Under the pieces are notes generated by a model. It did not search any database and was not told the origin of the DNA. It worked only from the letters and a program-made list of their open reading frames with translations. A DNA stretch of 64,000 bases from the NCBI GenBank assembly GCA_003116975.1, contig BGKB01000030.1:65399-129398 (forward strand), read 5' to 3'. A program made the translations under genes and the position numbers. Source of the stretch: Aurantiochytrium sp. KH105. Taxonomy: Eukaryota > Sar > Bigyra > Thraustochytrida > Thraustochytriidae. This document shows positions 19,503 to 29,677 of this stretch, in pieces (positions within the stretch are counted from its first letter, which is position 1; every line of letters starts with the position of its first letter).

Positions 19503-20591
19503 CTAGGTCATCGTGAGGGACTCCTTCTCGGCATCACCGGTCTCGGCGTCCTTCTTGAGGGCCGTCATCTCGGCTTCCTTCTCCTTGTTCTTCTTCTTGG
19601 AGGCAGCAGCGGTGGCGCCGACCTTTTCGTAGTCGCCGTCATCGCGCTTCTTGCGGCAGGCAAGGCAGCACGAAATGATCGAGGTGAGAAAGGTGATGAA
19701 GCCAAAGCACAGAAAAGCGATTCCCACGGGAAAGAGGAAGGCGTGCGAATAGTTGTACCAGGCGACCTGGAAGGAGTGAAAGTCATCACCCGCCGGGTTG
19801 TACTCGGAGGCCGTGGGGGACTCGGTGGTGGGCTCAAGGGTGGGCGCCGCCGTGGGCTCGAGCGTGGTGGGCGCGTACGTCTCGTTCTCGCCGAGAGCCG
19901 TGGTCGGGCTCAAGGTCGTGGGCTCGAGCGTGGGCGACGCCGTGGTCGGTGCCTTGCTCGGAGCGGCGGTAGGGGCATCGCTGAGCGCGCCCTCGGCGCC
20001 AGCGCACCAGTTGAGGGCGTCCTCGTTGTTGAGCGCATCGCAAAAGGAATCGTCGGACTCGTAACCAGCAAGGTAGGCATCGTTGGACTCTTGGAGAATG
20101 CAGTAGTCAAAGATGCCGTCGGGAATCGGGTCCGTGCAGTTCTCCGGGGCCGGGACAAGGCTGCCACAGCATCCTTCGTACACGCCGAGCTGGTAATCGT
20201 AGAGAAGGTGAAGGGAGTTGCCGAGACCTGACTTGAGGTCGCCAACCCCGGTGTGCGCCGTGAGGTCGCTGTAGTGGTCGAAGACCATCATGAAGATGCC
20301 GGTGAAGATGACCAAGATGGTGCAGAGGATCTGCAAGAAGCCGAAGAAGCCCAGGCAGCACCTGTTTTCCGTGATGGCCACGCAGCATGCGATGGCAGCC
20401 ATGATAACAATGACCCAGCCCACGCAGAACGGGATCCACACGGCCCATCGCAGGTACTCGTCGGTGCCCAGAATCTTGTGCTTGTACTGCTCGTTCACGA
20501 GGTATGCCGAGACGCCGACGATGCCCAGGCCCACCAGGATCATCATTCCGTCAAAGAACGAGAGGAGCGTGCGCGCACATGATTTGCACAT
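19503..20591 (-). CDS. Tetraspanin-like membrane protein with Thr/Pro-rich loop spacer
   Basis: 362 residues. Four hydrophobic segments lie at about 8-31, 50-75, 79-106 and 289-315, with a small first loop and a large second loop carrying the tetraspanin CCG motif (EGCCGS) and additional cysteines. Between the cysteine-containing loop and TM4 sits a mucin-like spacer of repeated Thr-Pro units (TAAPTLEPTTESPTAS type) of about 60 residues. Such spacers are common in stramenopile cell-surface proteins. The C-terminus is a Lys/Glu-rich cytosolic tail after CCLACRKKR, a likely palmitoylation site. Likely function: organising membrane microdomains. The start at 20591 is preferred: the longer frame adds only a Ser/Arg-rich leader encoded by a CAG/AGC tract. 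Confidence 0.78.
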   Translation of the reverse strand: MCKSCARTLLSFFDGMMILVGLGIVGVSAYLVNEQYKHKILGTDEYLRWAVWIPFCVGWVIVIMAAIACCVAITENRCCLGFFGFLQILCTILVIFTGIFMMVFDHYSDLTAHTGVGDLKSGLGNSLHLLYDYQLGVYEGCCGSLVPAPENCTDPIPDGIFDYCILQESNDAYLAGYESDDSFCDALNNEDALNWCAGAEGALSDAPTAAPSKAPTTASPTLEPTTLSPTTALGENETYAPTTLEPTAAPTLEPTTESPTASEYNPAGDDFHSFQVAWYNYSHAFLFPVGIAFLCFGFITFLTSIISCCLACRKKRDDGDYEKVGATAAASKKKNKEKEAEMTALKKDAETGDAEKESLTMT

Positions 20592-22270
20592 TGTGCCGCT
20601 GCGTCGCTCGACTCCCTCCCTCCTGCTGCTCCTGCTGCTGCTGCTGCTGCTGTCCGTGCCGGACCAGCGTTGCGGATCTGTCTCGTGTGGATCGGAGCAA
20701 AAGTCCAAACAGTCGCGTCAGTCTCGCCTTCACCACGCACTATACACTCGTATACCAACACTCCTCCTCCATTTGTGCTCCATCTTGTTTTCCGCTCCCT
20801 CCTCTCCAGGCTCCTTCTTCCTGCGGAGTGAGGCTCGCGCATTAGCTCGCTCGTGATCGACCCTGCTGTCCATCGACGTCCAGCTTTTCTCCAAGCCGCA
20901 CGCCGCGCCAGCTTTTCCTGCTCCTGCTCCTGCTCCTGGCCCTGCTCCTGCTCCGCAACACCCAGCGCGCCCGCCATCACGAGCGCGCGCGAGGCCGCCG
21001 AGCGAGCTAGCTCGAAGCAAGATGGTGTCGGGGTCGAGCCCAGCCCTTCTCTCATTTCTACCCAACGCCACGCCATCTCCTCCGCACGCCCTGCGACGGC
21101 ACGAGAGGAGAGGCGACGAGAGGAGCTCCGTCCGCGCGCGCGCCTCCGCGCCCGCCGCCGCCCGCGCGAGCCTCGCTCCGCGGGCGCGTGCAGCGCGGAT
21201 ATTCCATCCTCGCCTTCGACTTGCGCGCTCCAGAGCTTCGCAGGCCTGCATCTGCATCTGGCTGCATCTGCATCCGCATCTCCCTCTCCCTCTCCGCTCC
21301 ACGCCGGCCGTCCTGCGCATCCGCACGCGCGCTCGCTCGCGCGCGCGCGCCCTTCTCCTGCAGCCTCGCGCCGCCCACGTACCGGGTCGTCTGCGGCCTC
21401 GATCGGGTTTTGCTTTCCATCCTGGTCCACGCCCTCTGCTCTGCGCTCCCTCCATCTTCACCCTCCTCGTCGCTGCGCGTGCGCAGCTAAACCTCGGAGA
21501 AGCGTCCTCGCCCCGGCCGCTCGACGGCGACACGCTCGCGCATCCTCGAGCCGTCCTCGCCGTCCTCGCCGTCGTCGGCAAACGCCACCGTCGAGAATCC
21601 TGCGGATCCTGGACGCCGGAGTCGAGCACGTGAAAGCGGCACGCGCGGCCCGTCGCGGCGGGCGGGCGGGCAGCCCGTGATTGATCGATTTCCGGCGACC
21701 TTGAGGCGCAAGCGACGCGGCCTCGGAGTCGGTCGCGGAAGCGGCGGCCAGGAAGCGGCGGCCAGGCACCCTGGCGTCGAGCTGTACGGCCAGCTAGCTG
21801 CAGCTGTGTGGGTGGATTAGATGCCGGTGAAGCAGCTGCTGCTGCTGCTGCAGATGGCGGGGCTACAGGGCATGTGCGGGAGCGGTGGCGGACGGCCTGC
21901 GGAAAGGAAGCAAGCAAGCAAGCAAGCTGCGCCAGCTTCGCTTTGCTTGGAGTGCTTTGTCCTGGATCCTCGGAGTTTGCTTTCTTTCTTGGGGTGGCTT
22001 GTCGCACCTAAGCTGAGCGGCGGGGAGCGAAGGTGAGGCGACGACTGGCAGCAGCTTGTGGTGTGTGCCGTGCTTTGGGACGTCGGTCGGCGGGGAGACA
22101 GCGGGACGCGAAGACCAGACAGACCATGCACAGCCTGAAACAGGGCCAGGCCAAGGCCCAGTACAATAGAAAACAAGCGTCTTCTCGAAGTCGTCGAGCG
22201 ACCGTGAATATAGCTATACCTTCATTTCATAAAGAAGATGGACAGAAAGATGATTGACAGGGAAGAAAAA
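20592..22270. other. GC-rich gap with CTG tract before the tetraspanin gene
   Basis: Upstream of tetraspanin (-) and downstream of the next minus-strand gene. A CTG tract at 20622-20652 (CAG in the transcript) lies about 30 bp before the tetraspanin ATG. CTCCTG repeats lie near 20907-20950. Open frames on both strands give Arg/Ala/Ser low complexity only. I see no gene. Confidence 0.5.
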
Positions 22271-23071
22271 TCAGGAAGAAGAAGACGAAGAAGAAGAAGA
22301 TGCCGATGATGGAGCAGCCGCATCGGCAACCTGCCAGGCGATGCGAGCGTCACTGAGCTGGATGACACGAAACGACACACGGAGATCCGAAGGTCCGGAA
22401 AGAAGGATTCTTCTGCCCTCGCCCTCGTTCAGAGACGGTTCGCTCTGCCGACCGACAAGACGGGTCATGTAAGAAGATGGTACGCAAGCAACGAGGTCAT
22501 GATCTGCGCCACGTGCCTCGACGCGAAGTGTCAATTCCGAGGAGAGCCCCATGCGAATACTGGCGTCGGTCCCGAACGAAACCTCAATCTCTTGTGTATC
22601 ATGATCGTCCGCAGCTCGCACGGCTCGCATCTCAGCACGTGAAGACGATGCAGATGTCGCGGGCAAAAGCACGAGGCCCAAAGGATTTGCAGAATCCCAC
22701 GCAGCCGTCTCGGCAACAACGAGTTCAAAGCAGTTTCCCTCTGCGGGCCAAGGAAGCTCGGCAGGAAGCTCGACATCCGAAAGCGTCTCCAGAATGCGCT
22801 CTCCATACGCATCAAAGCCGTCGTCCTCCTTGACGACCTTTTGCTCGTCTTGCTCACCGCCAAGCACGCCTGCGGCCAAGAGCGCTTGGTGTTCGCCGAC
22901 CCATCCTCGGACAGTGTCCTCGCCGAACTCCTCGTAGAGTGCGCCCCGCTTCTCTTCGCTGCGCTGCCTCGCCTCTCGCGAGGTGTTGATCGCCTCTGCT
23001 GCGCTCGCCACGAAGTTTGCAGCTCGTGGCTCATCATTCGTGGCCTCTGTTTCGACCCGGTCGTCGCTCAT
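22271..23071 (-). CDS. Hypothetical acidic protein with poly-Ser tail
   Basis: 266 residues from Met 23071 (the frame is open to 23182). Residues 1-110 are Glu/Asp/Ala-rich and probably helical. Residues about 110-240 alternate hydrophobic beta-like stretches (ELVVAETAAW, NPLGLVLLPA, IEVSFGTDASIRMGLSSELTLRVEA), suggesting a compact beta domain. The last 14 or so residues are serine encoded by a TCT/TCG tract. Codon-like composition and non-repetitive sequence support a real gene. I do not recognise the family. The divergent neighbour is ANAPC5, with about 770 bp between them. Confidence 0.6.
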   Translation of the reverse strand: MSDDRVETEATNDEPRAANFVASAAEAINTSREARQRSEEKRGALYEEFGEDTVRGWVGEHQALLAAGVLGGEQDEQKVVKEDDGFDAYGERILETLSDVELPAELPWPAEGNCFELVVAETAAWDSANPLGLVLLPATSASSSRAEMRAVRAADDHDTQEIEVSFGTDASIRMGLSSELTLRVEARGADHDLVACVPSSYMTRLVGRQSEPSLNEGEGRRILLSGPSDLRVSFRVIQLSDARIAWQVADAAAPSSASSSSSSSSS

Positions 23072-23843
23072 GCTGGCCGTTGTGTGGACGCTAGTCAACG
23101 CGAGCTCCGCAACAGCCTCGGCGTCGGCGTCAGGCCTGCTCGGCGCACTCGCACACGCGCGTGGCTCTTTGGTTCTCCGCAACTGGCGCTGCGATCGTTC
23201 GTTGTCTCTCTGCTTTGATGCAAAAACGAACTCGACCCTTTGGACAAATTCGGGCGGAGACGACGATGGCGACGCAAAGACGACGACGACGATGACGAAG
23301 ACGGTGACGAAGACGATGACGAAATTTTTTAGAAAATCAATCCAATTCTTTTGGACGATAGCATTGAGGTCTTAAAAGAGACAGGACTCGTAGAGATGCT
23401 ATGTTACATTGGGTTTCTGAGTTGATAAAGGAGTCAATGCGCACCCAGATTTTCACTTGCTCACCAGCAACGCAAGATGAGCCATTTGGCAGCACATACA
23501 TTGCAGAAGCGATTTCGACAACCTTCTTCTCGTGTAGAGGACAAAGCAAGATCAAACGAGGTCTGGTCTCTTTTATCAGATGATTCATTCGACGATGACA
23601 TCCGTTCGAGAATCATACGTGTCCGGCAATGCCTCCAAACAGCCAGGCCGAGAGAAAGATGCTTTCTGCCACCTCGGCTTGACGCACGAGATGCCCATGG
23701 ATGATCGCCGCGACTTTTCGAGCCAGTTGAATGAACTTGTCTGTGAAAAGGGTCGTCAACAAGCATCAGCCTTTGCCTGGCGATGCTCAATAACCGTCCG
23801 AGAGAAGACGACAATCCCAGAACACCAAACTGGGAAAGCAAGG
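23072..23843. other. Divergent intergenic region
   Basis: It lies between the hypothetical acidic protein (-) and ANAPC5 (+). A GACGAC/GATGAC trinucleotide-like tract lies near 23255-23325. The ANAPC5 frame is open upstream to 23580, so an 88-residue N-terminal extension is formally possible, but its composition does not resemble the gene body. Confidence 0.5.
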
Positions 23844-26800
23844 ATGAGCGCGAGCGGGTCGCCTGCGGGCGGCACGGGCGGCGCGGTGGCGGCAGCGGCA
23901 AGCGCCTCAGCTGCGGCGCGACGGGGAGGCAGCGGCAGCGGCAGCGGCGGCCATGGATGGTCAGAGCGCGCCACGCCGCACAAGCTCGCGCTCTGCGTGC
24001 TGGCGCGACTCTATGTGCTGCCTCCGGAAGAGGACGCGAACGTGTGCTGCGAACTGACGCCCGAGCAGGTCCGCGACGTGCAGCTGTTTTTAATCCAAGC
24101 CATCAGGCGCGTCGACAAGATTGTGGAGCCCGTGCTTGCCGAGACGTGCCGAGAAATCGAACGGTCCGTCGCCAACGGGTACGAGGTGGGCGCCTTCCTG
24201 CGCGACGCCATGGAATCCATTGACTCTCCCGACGCCCTGTTCGACATGCTCGAGTCTCTGCGCGAGGTTCTGCTGCCGCCCAGTGCCGTCTCGACCACCT
24301 CGGACGTGAATTTGTCCGGTCGACCCACGCATATTGAGCCTGGTGGAGTCTTTGGAATCTTCTTGCGTCGCGTCTTGCTTTCGTGCAATCGGTCCTTTGA
24401 GGCTCTCTCGCGTCTCTTTCACGAGATTGGACTCTATACGCGCGCATCGTCGAGTGGCGAAGGCGTTCTTGGGCTCACGCCGCGCGCCAAACCTTACAGC
24501 CTCAAACGCAAAATGACCTTTGACGAGGCCGAGGAGGATATCGATCTGACCAACACGGGAAATGACGGCGCAAGCGCTCCGGCAGGCCAAGATCTTAATA
24601 CGCCAGGGGTCTCTGCTGCGTCGACAGGAGCGCCTTCCGAACGAAAAACCGCCCCCTCTGGTCGAGGTGGGCCTGATGCGTCAACGTTTCGGAGCTTTGT
24701 CTCGCGACGTCAACTCCAGTATCATTTGCACATGATGGCCGAGGAAATTGAGAGCCGCGTCGGCGTCGTTCCGCCGCAGCAAGTGGAAAGCGAGGTTGCA
24801 GAGATGTTGCGCGTCACTCCAGACCTCCCTCGGGCTCACTTTGTGCGGTACTTGAACTGCCTGCTGCATCGCGAGTACCAGGGTGCTGTGGACAGTCTGC
24901 ATACGTATTTTGATTATTGCATGCGGTCGGGAGGGCCGACGTCCTCTGCTGCAATCGCCACAGCTTCGGCCGCAGCTGTGGCTGCCTCGGGTGGAAGGGG
25001 TGGTACGCAGAGCTCTGCTGCCGTACATGCGTCCGCAGCGCTTGGACGGCGACGACCCATGATGCAATACGCTGTGCTGAACCTCGCCGCCTTGCATTAC
25101 CAGTTTGGTCACCGCCACGAAGCCATGTTGGCGATTCAGGAAACTGTTCGTGTGGCGCAACAAAATGGCGACCACGTTTGCGTGGTCTTCGCACTCACAT
25201 GGCTGTATCGACTTGCCTCCAGCGCCGGGGGACAAGAGACGGCACAGCTGCTTCGAAGGTGCCTCAGTCGCGCTCGAGAGCTCGGTTTGGACCACGTTCA
25301 GGGACTGTCGCATCTTGTGACAGCGCAGTACCGTTTGCAGGCGCCGTTGGCCATCCCGACGGCCATGCCAGCACCTGTACAAGGTTTTCATGCAATCCGG
25401 GGCCTCGGCGCTGTCGCAGCAAGACCCGTGTGGCATGCGCTCCAGCGTGGCGAGGATGCTTCAGCAAGCAGTATTGGCACGTACCTGGAGGCCACCACGA
25501 CTGCAATGCGCGGCGGCGCTGGTCCTGGCGGACCACGCGGAATGCGTTTTCAGCAGGGTAATGCAGGCGCCAACGCGGCGGGCTCTTCTGAACTTATGCA
25601 CACCAATGTACCCGACCCTGCCTCGCGCGCAGCCATGTCGCAGGCCATCAAGGCCGTCAATGCTAGTTTGGCCACGCCGAGCGTACATTTTTCGAATGCA
25701 ATGACAATCGCGGGACGTGCCCAGCTCGTCAAGTCGGCGGCCTGGGAAGCCTACGGTCACTTTAGTCTTTCGTGGCTTGCCTCACTATCGCACTTAAACT
25801 ACTATGCCGGTCGGCATGGCACAGACGCCAGCGACACGTGTTTGGCGCTTTGCCGGTTGGCCATTCTGCAGGCCGAGTATGGCGGCCTGGAAAATCTGTG
25901 CCCGGAACCACCGACGCGGGCGAACACTGGCCCAGACGCCTTTGTCAAGGCGCTGCTGCTCTTGGTCCAGGCCAAGCAAACCTTCAAGTACGCGCCCAAC
26001 AACTTTATTGTGCTCACCATGGTGTATTTGTTGTTGAAACGCGCCACAGCACGGGGAGATGCCGTGGATGCTCGTATGTACGCTGCCGCGCTCTTTTCGC
26101 TGACGCCTTCGCGGCAGTCTGTCTCGGGCATTGGCGGGAACTACTTTGGCGAAGACATGCCTGCCCGGGCGCAGATCCTTTGGATCGACACGCTCCGCAC
26201 ACAGGGCCGTCTGACGGAAGCGCATGCGCTCATTCACTTGCTCATGAGCCAGGGCTCTGACATGAGTTTGCACGCGCTGCGTGAAGCCATGGATCTTGAT
26301 CTGGCTCAAATCTTCCTTCAAGACGGCGCCTCTGCAGTGGCTGCGCTCCCGTACACCCTTCGCTGCTTGGCTCGCACCGAACGAAATGGGCAGACCTCAT
26401 TGTTTCATTCTGCGGCGATCAAACTTGCGGCAACGCAGTTGCAAATGGGCCATGTTCAGCGTGCGCTACAACTCTTGCAGCGCGCTCTTCCGCATGTGAC
26501 GGTGCACGGTAAATTTGAGATGGTTGGCGACCTCCATCTTTTGTTGGCCAAATGCCACCTGGCCGAAGCACGCAAACTTCCTGCGGCGCGTCGTAGACCC
26601 TTGCTCGCGCGGTCGCTGCGAGCTCTTTTGGAAGCGACCAAGGCGCACGAACGTGCTTGCTACACGAGCGAGCTCCAGGAGGATTTCTACTTGCTCGCGC
26701 GCGTGCACGACGCGCTCGGCTCTCTCCCAGGATGTGCTGGTGCGGATGCTCAGCGTCACCATGCCGAGCGGGATCGTATCGCGGCCCGGTTTTTGGCCTT

Positions 26801-26888
26801 GCGGCGGCAACAACTCCGTCCGCGTGTCCGTGTGGTAGGATACATGCAGAGCGAGAGACTTGTGAATCAGGTGATCTGTGCAAGCTGA
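23844..26888 (+). CDS. ANAPC5: Anaphase-promoting complex subunit 5 (APC5)
   Basis: Scaffold subunit of the APC/C ubiquitin ligase that drives mitotic exit. The product is about 1014 residues, longer than animal ANAPC5 (about 755) because of Ala/Gly/Ser-rich inserts near residues 1-40, 225-270, 375-410 and 560-590. The diagnostic ANAPC5 block is clear: EYQGAVDSLHTYFDYCM, an insert, then MQYAVLNLAALHYQFGH and VAQQNGDHVCVVFALTWLY, the conserved first TPR of the family. The C-terminal half continues as helical TPR-like repeats (LGLDHVQGLSH, SLSWLASLSHLNYYAGRHG, LLQRALPHVTVHGKFE). The start at 23844 is chosen because the glycine-rich leader begins there. Nuclear or cytosolic, acting with APC1/APC4. 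Confidence 0.9.
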   Translation: MSASGSPAGGTGGAVAAAASASAAARRGGSGSGSGGHGWSERATPHKLALCVLARLYVLPPEEDANVCCELTPEQVRDVQLFLIQAIRRVDKIVEPVLAETCREIERSVANGYEVGAFLRDAMESIDSPDALFDMLESLREVLLPPSAVSTTSDVNLSGRPTHIEPGGVFGIFLRRVLLSCNRSFEALSRLFHEIGLYTRASSSGEGVLGLTPRAKPYSLKRKMTFDEAEEDIDLTNTGNDGASAPAGQDLNTPGVSAASTGAPSERKTAPSGRGGPDASTFRSFVSRRQLQYHLHMMAEEIESRVGVVPPQQVESEVAEMLRVTPDLPRAHFVRYLNCLLHREYQGAVDSLHTYFDYCMRSGGPTSSAAIATASAAAVAASGGRGGTQSSAAVHASAALGRRRPMMQYAVLNLAALHYQFGHRHEAMLAIQETVRVAQQNGDHVCVVFALTWLYRLASSAGGQETAQLLRRCLSRARELGLDHVQGLSHLVTAQYRLQAPLAIPTAMPAPVQGFHAIRGLGAVAARPVWHALQRGEDASASSIGTYLEATTTAMRGGAGPGGPRGMRFQQGNAGANAAGSSELMHTNVPDPASRAAMSQAIKAVNASLATPSVHFSNAMTIAGRAQLVKSAAWEAYGHFSLSWLASLSHLNYYAGRHGTDASDTCLALCRLAILQAEYGGLENLCPEPPTRANTGPDAFVKALLLLVQAKQTFKYAPNNFIVLTMVYLLLKRATARGDAVDARMYAAALFSLTPSRQSVSGIGGNYFGEDMPARAQILWIDTLRTQGRLTEAHALIHLLMSQGSDMSLHALREAMDLDLAQIFLQDGASAVAALPYTLRCLARTERNGQTSLFHSAAIKLAATQLQMGHVQRALQLLQRALPHVTVHGKFEMVGDLHLLLAKCHLAEARKLPAARRRPLLARSLRALLEATKAHERACYTSELQEDFYLLARVHDALGSLPGCAGADAQRHHAERDRIAARFLALRRQQLRPRVRVVGYMQSERLVNQVICAS

Positions 26889-27010
26889 AAAGAGGTGGAA
26901 GTATTCGAAATGTGCTGCAGCTGCTTGCTCATGCTTCTTTCAGGCCTCATACATGGATAAACCAAACAGCAAATGTGGAAAAATTGTCGGAGAAAAAAAC
27001 TCATGAGAGC

Positions 27011-27160
27011 TTTTACCGTGCAAGACAAAACAACGGCCGACCCTGCAGCAGTTTGCTCTTTTAGTGGACGGACTCTACAAGGCACGCTTTTGCCGTGCAA
27101 GACAAGACAAAAATAATGCAATGGCTGACTCTGTGGGAGTTTGCTCTTTTGGAGGACTCT
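27011..27160. repeat. Imperfect tandem duplication of about 70 bp downstream of ANAPC5
   Basis: Two related units (about 27011-27076 and 27088-27160) share CCGTGCAAGACAA near their start, CAGTTTGCTCTTTT or GAGTTTGCTCTTTT in the middle and GGACTCT at the end. They lie in the gap between convergent ANAPC5 and the 209-residue gene, possibly within a 3' UTR. Confidence 0.7.
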
Positions 27161-27280
27161 GAAAACCCCGCAATGCAAATCAAGAGCGAGCTATGATATG
27201 ACAGCACGCCATGCACAAGAACCCTTTTTTCGAAGAAATTAGACGTGTGCGTTTTTACCTACTTTAAAAGGAAAAGAGAA

Positions 27281-27910
27281 TTAGGCGATGAGTAGCCCAA
27301 GACCCTGCAAATTGGCATGGCCAGACGTCGTGTCTGGACCGCTGATCATGGGCCCGCGTTGATTCTTGGGGGACTTGGGTTCGTGGCCCGAGTAACTTGG
27401 CATGTTGACGCGTGAGATTTGCGACTCGACACGCGGTTCCTTGATGATGGCAGCAAGGCGCTCTTTTTCCTCGCGGATCAAAGAGCGAGGGACCAAAGAC
27501 GCCGGGCCGGAAGCTCGAGGTTGCTGCTTGGCATTCTTCGCAAAGATAGAGCCAGCCCTCATGGCAATGACGCTCGGTGCTTCTCGCAAGGGTCGTTCGT
27601 ACACACGTGCTGTGATATCGTTTGTAATTTGCATCGAATCCTTGTAGGTTGTGCCTCCCACAAAAGACTTGGGCATTTTGCGGCTTTGCTCGGCCATGCG
27701 GTCCGAGATAACGCCCCACTTGCTGGGCGTCTTATAGTCTCCGTGCTGAGTGTTCGCAAAGTCCGTCTTGCTCACCGTGGCCCAGGGTCCATGACTGGCA
27801 CCGTGCGATCGCAAACGCAAGCTTCTGTACTTGAGATTGAGCGTCTCGTGCGTCTCGCCCGTCTTGCGCGAGATCGTGGTCCTCTCCTCGGGTTTCTTAA
27901 AGGTAGGCAT
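27281..27910 (-). CDS. Hypothetical protein, possible axonemal microtubule-inner protein
   Basis: 209 residues, basic, Pro/Ser/Lys-rich and without membrane spans or long coils. It looks extended, with short repeated-looking peptides such as TTYKDSM, PSKWGVISDRM and MPSYSGHEP. The last recalls the G/S-Y-[ST]-G-x-x-P motifs of several ciliary microtubule-inner proteins. That resemblance is by eye and short. The gene is head-to-head with WDR53 (415 bp apart) and tail-to-tail with ANAPC5. Regular codon structure and an isolated compact frame support a real gene. The function is otherwise unknown. Confidence 0.55.
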   Translation of the reverse strand: MPTFKKPEERTTISRKTGETHETLNLKYRSLRLRSHGASHGPWATVSKTDFANTQHGDYKTPSKWGVISDRMAEQSRKMPKSFVGGTTYKDSMQITNDITARVYERPLREAPSVIAMRAGSIFAKNAKQQPRASGPASLVPRSLIREEKERLAAIIKEPRVESQISRVNMPSYSGHEPKSPKNQRGPMISGPDTTSGHANLQGLGLLIA

Positions 27911-28324
27911 CGCGTTCCTTCACCTCGCTGAGACACACTCTGGCGCAGGTAAGATAGGTTTTGCGCACGAGTCCTCCGCTGCGTGACGAAGCGCGCGCAG
28001 CACGCTCTTACGCGTGCTTTTATGCCCGTCAATTTCGCTTGTGTTGTCTTGTCTCGTGTTGCCGTGACAAGCCTGCCGATGCAGCGCCACAGTGCAGCAC
28101 GTAGATTGCGCGCTGGCCCGCGCCAAAACACAGTGAACGGATCCCTGCGTTCCCGGAATTTCGGGTAGAACTTGTGTCATCGTCCCGGATATCCGCCGCG
28201 GGCGTGCCACTTCAACCCCAAACACTCGAGTCGTCAAGCACGATCTACATGCTTGCGCGCGTGGCGGCAGAGCAGCGAGGGAGGGAGAAAGAGAGCGTTG
28301 TGCTCTTGGAATTGCCAAACAGAG
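27911..28324. promoter_or_regulatory. Bidirectional promoter region (209-aa gene / WDR53)
   Basis: 414 bp separate the two divergent start codons. No clear TATA element is seen in either direction. The region is mixed-composition and non-repetitive, consistent with a compact bidirectional promoter. Inferred from layout only. Confidence 0.4.
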
Positions 28325-29673
28325 ATGACATCAGTGGAGTCGGAGAGCTCTCTTGAGGTCTTTGGCGGCAAGGAAACGGCGCAGGGCGCTGTCGATGACG
28401 GCGCACAATGTGTGGCGCTTGGGACGCGCTCGAGAGAAGTTCTCGTAGAGGGCTGTGCGACGGGAAGTTGCCGCGTGTGGGACCTTCGCGCCACTCGCGC
28501 ACGGTCGGTGCGTCGACTTGGTCCTTTGCCTGGCCAAAAAGACTTGAGATCGGGCTTTGGTTGTCAAGCCGTGGCCTGGACGCACGATGAGGGTGGCATC
28601 TTCACCGCGCGGGGGCCGCACATTGACCTGTATGATTTACGCAAGACAAACGCTGTCCTAGTACCTTCTCCTTCCGTCTCCGCAAATCAAGTTTGTCCAA
28701 AGAGCGCGCAAGTGCACAAAGCTACCGACGTCGGTGCCAATAACGACGACGACGACGACGACGACGATAATGATGATGACGTCGACGAAATTAACAGTCT
28801 GCACGTGTGTCCCTTGAGCGGTCTTGTGGCGGCAAGCCGCGACGATGGCCGCGTGAGTGTGCTCTCCTTTTCTGAATCTCGCTCGCGGCTCGTTTGGGAG
28901 AGCCCTGACGTCCAGAGTCATTCCAATATTTGCTCGAGCGCATGCTGGACGAGTGGTCTCGCTCAAGACAACGAGCTCGAGCTCGTTTCTGCGTAAGTTC
29001 AAGAGATTTGCCGCGCCCGCTGATGGCGTTGGAGAAATTCTTTCACATTGCAGTTGACTGACACGTGGCGAACAGAGGCTTGGATTGCAAGGTCAAGTGT
29101 TGGGGTGTGCCCTTGGACAACGACGAGAGCATAGACGAGACTCGACAAGTCGAAGAAGCGACTCAAGAACAAGAGGATGAAAACGATGACGATGATGGGG
29201 AACAAGAAAGGGATGACGACGATGCAGTCTGCTGGGAATTCACTGCCGAAGTATATGAGCCGTCCGCTGATGATTCAACGGCAGAGTCGTCGGCGATGAG
29301 TAATACTTTTGCTTTCAATCCCCCATTCGTTAACTCTGTGTCTGCGTTACAGGACCGGATGGTAGTTGGCATGGGTGACGGCACAATTGGCTTTTGGCAC
29401 CTCGGCGAAGAGGTCTGCGAAGTTGTCCGCTATCCCGCGCATCGTGCCAGCGTTGCCAAGGTGCTGGTGCGCGAAGAGGGGCGCCGTTTTTTTTCTGCCT
29501 CAAACGATCGCGTGGTTTCTTTGTGGCGCAGTCCTGAAGAATCGCGCGAGCGTCCCGTCCTGCTGACTGCGCGAAAGCACACGCACAAGCCGAACGATTT
29601 TTGCGCCCCGGACGACTGTTCTTTTGTCGTTCTTGCCACCACTCGCGGGCTTTTGGTCAAATACATTCTGTAG
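28325..29673 (+). CDS. WDR53: WD-repeat protein 53-like, two exons (28325..28992, 29076..29673)
   Basis: The spliced product is about 421 residues. Exon 1 ends in a GTAAGT donor at 28993 and exon 2 starts after AACAG at 29076. The phase-2 junction rebuilds the WD signature LVSAGLDCKVKCW, which confirms the 83-bp intron. The repeat order matches animal WDR53: INSLHVCPLSGLVAASRDDG, then SHSNICSSACW, then AFNPPFVNSVSALQDRMVVG, then a late SASNDRVVSLW blade. Two acidic stretches (poly-Asp near 140-155 and Glu/Asp-rich after the fourth blade) interrupt it. WDR53 is reported as a CUL4-DDB1 substrate-receptor candidate. The start at 28325 leaves a short leader; upstream in-frame sequence is low quality. 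Confidence 0.8.
28993..29075 (+). other. Intron of the WDR53-like gene
   Basis: 83 bp, GTAAGT donor and CAG acceptor, with an in-frame TAA at the donor that would truncate the unspliced frame. Joining across it restores a canonical WD repeat. Confidence 0.85.
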
Positions 29674-29677
29674 TAGG

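Noticed and set aside
20730-22007. 425-residue minus-strand open frame
   Set aside because: Translation is Arg/Ala/Ser/Gln low complexity in a CG-dense gap; overlapping plus-strand frames are equally open.
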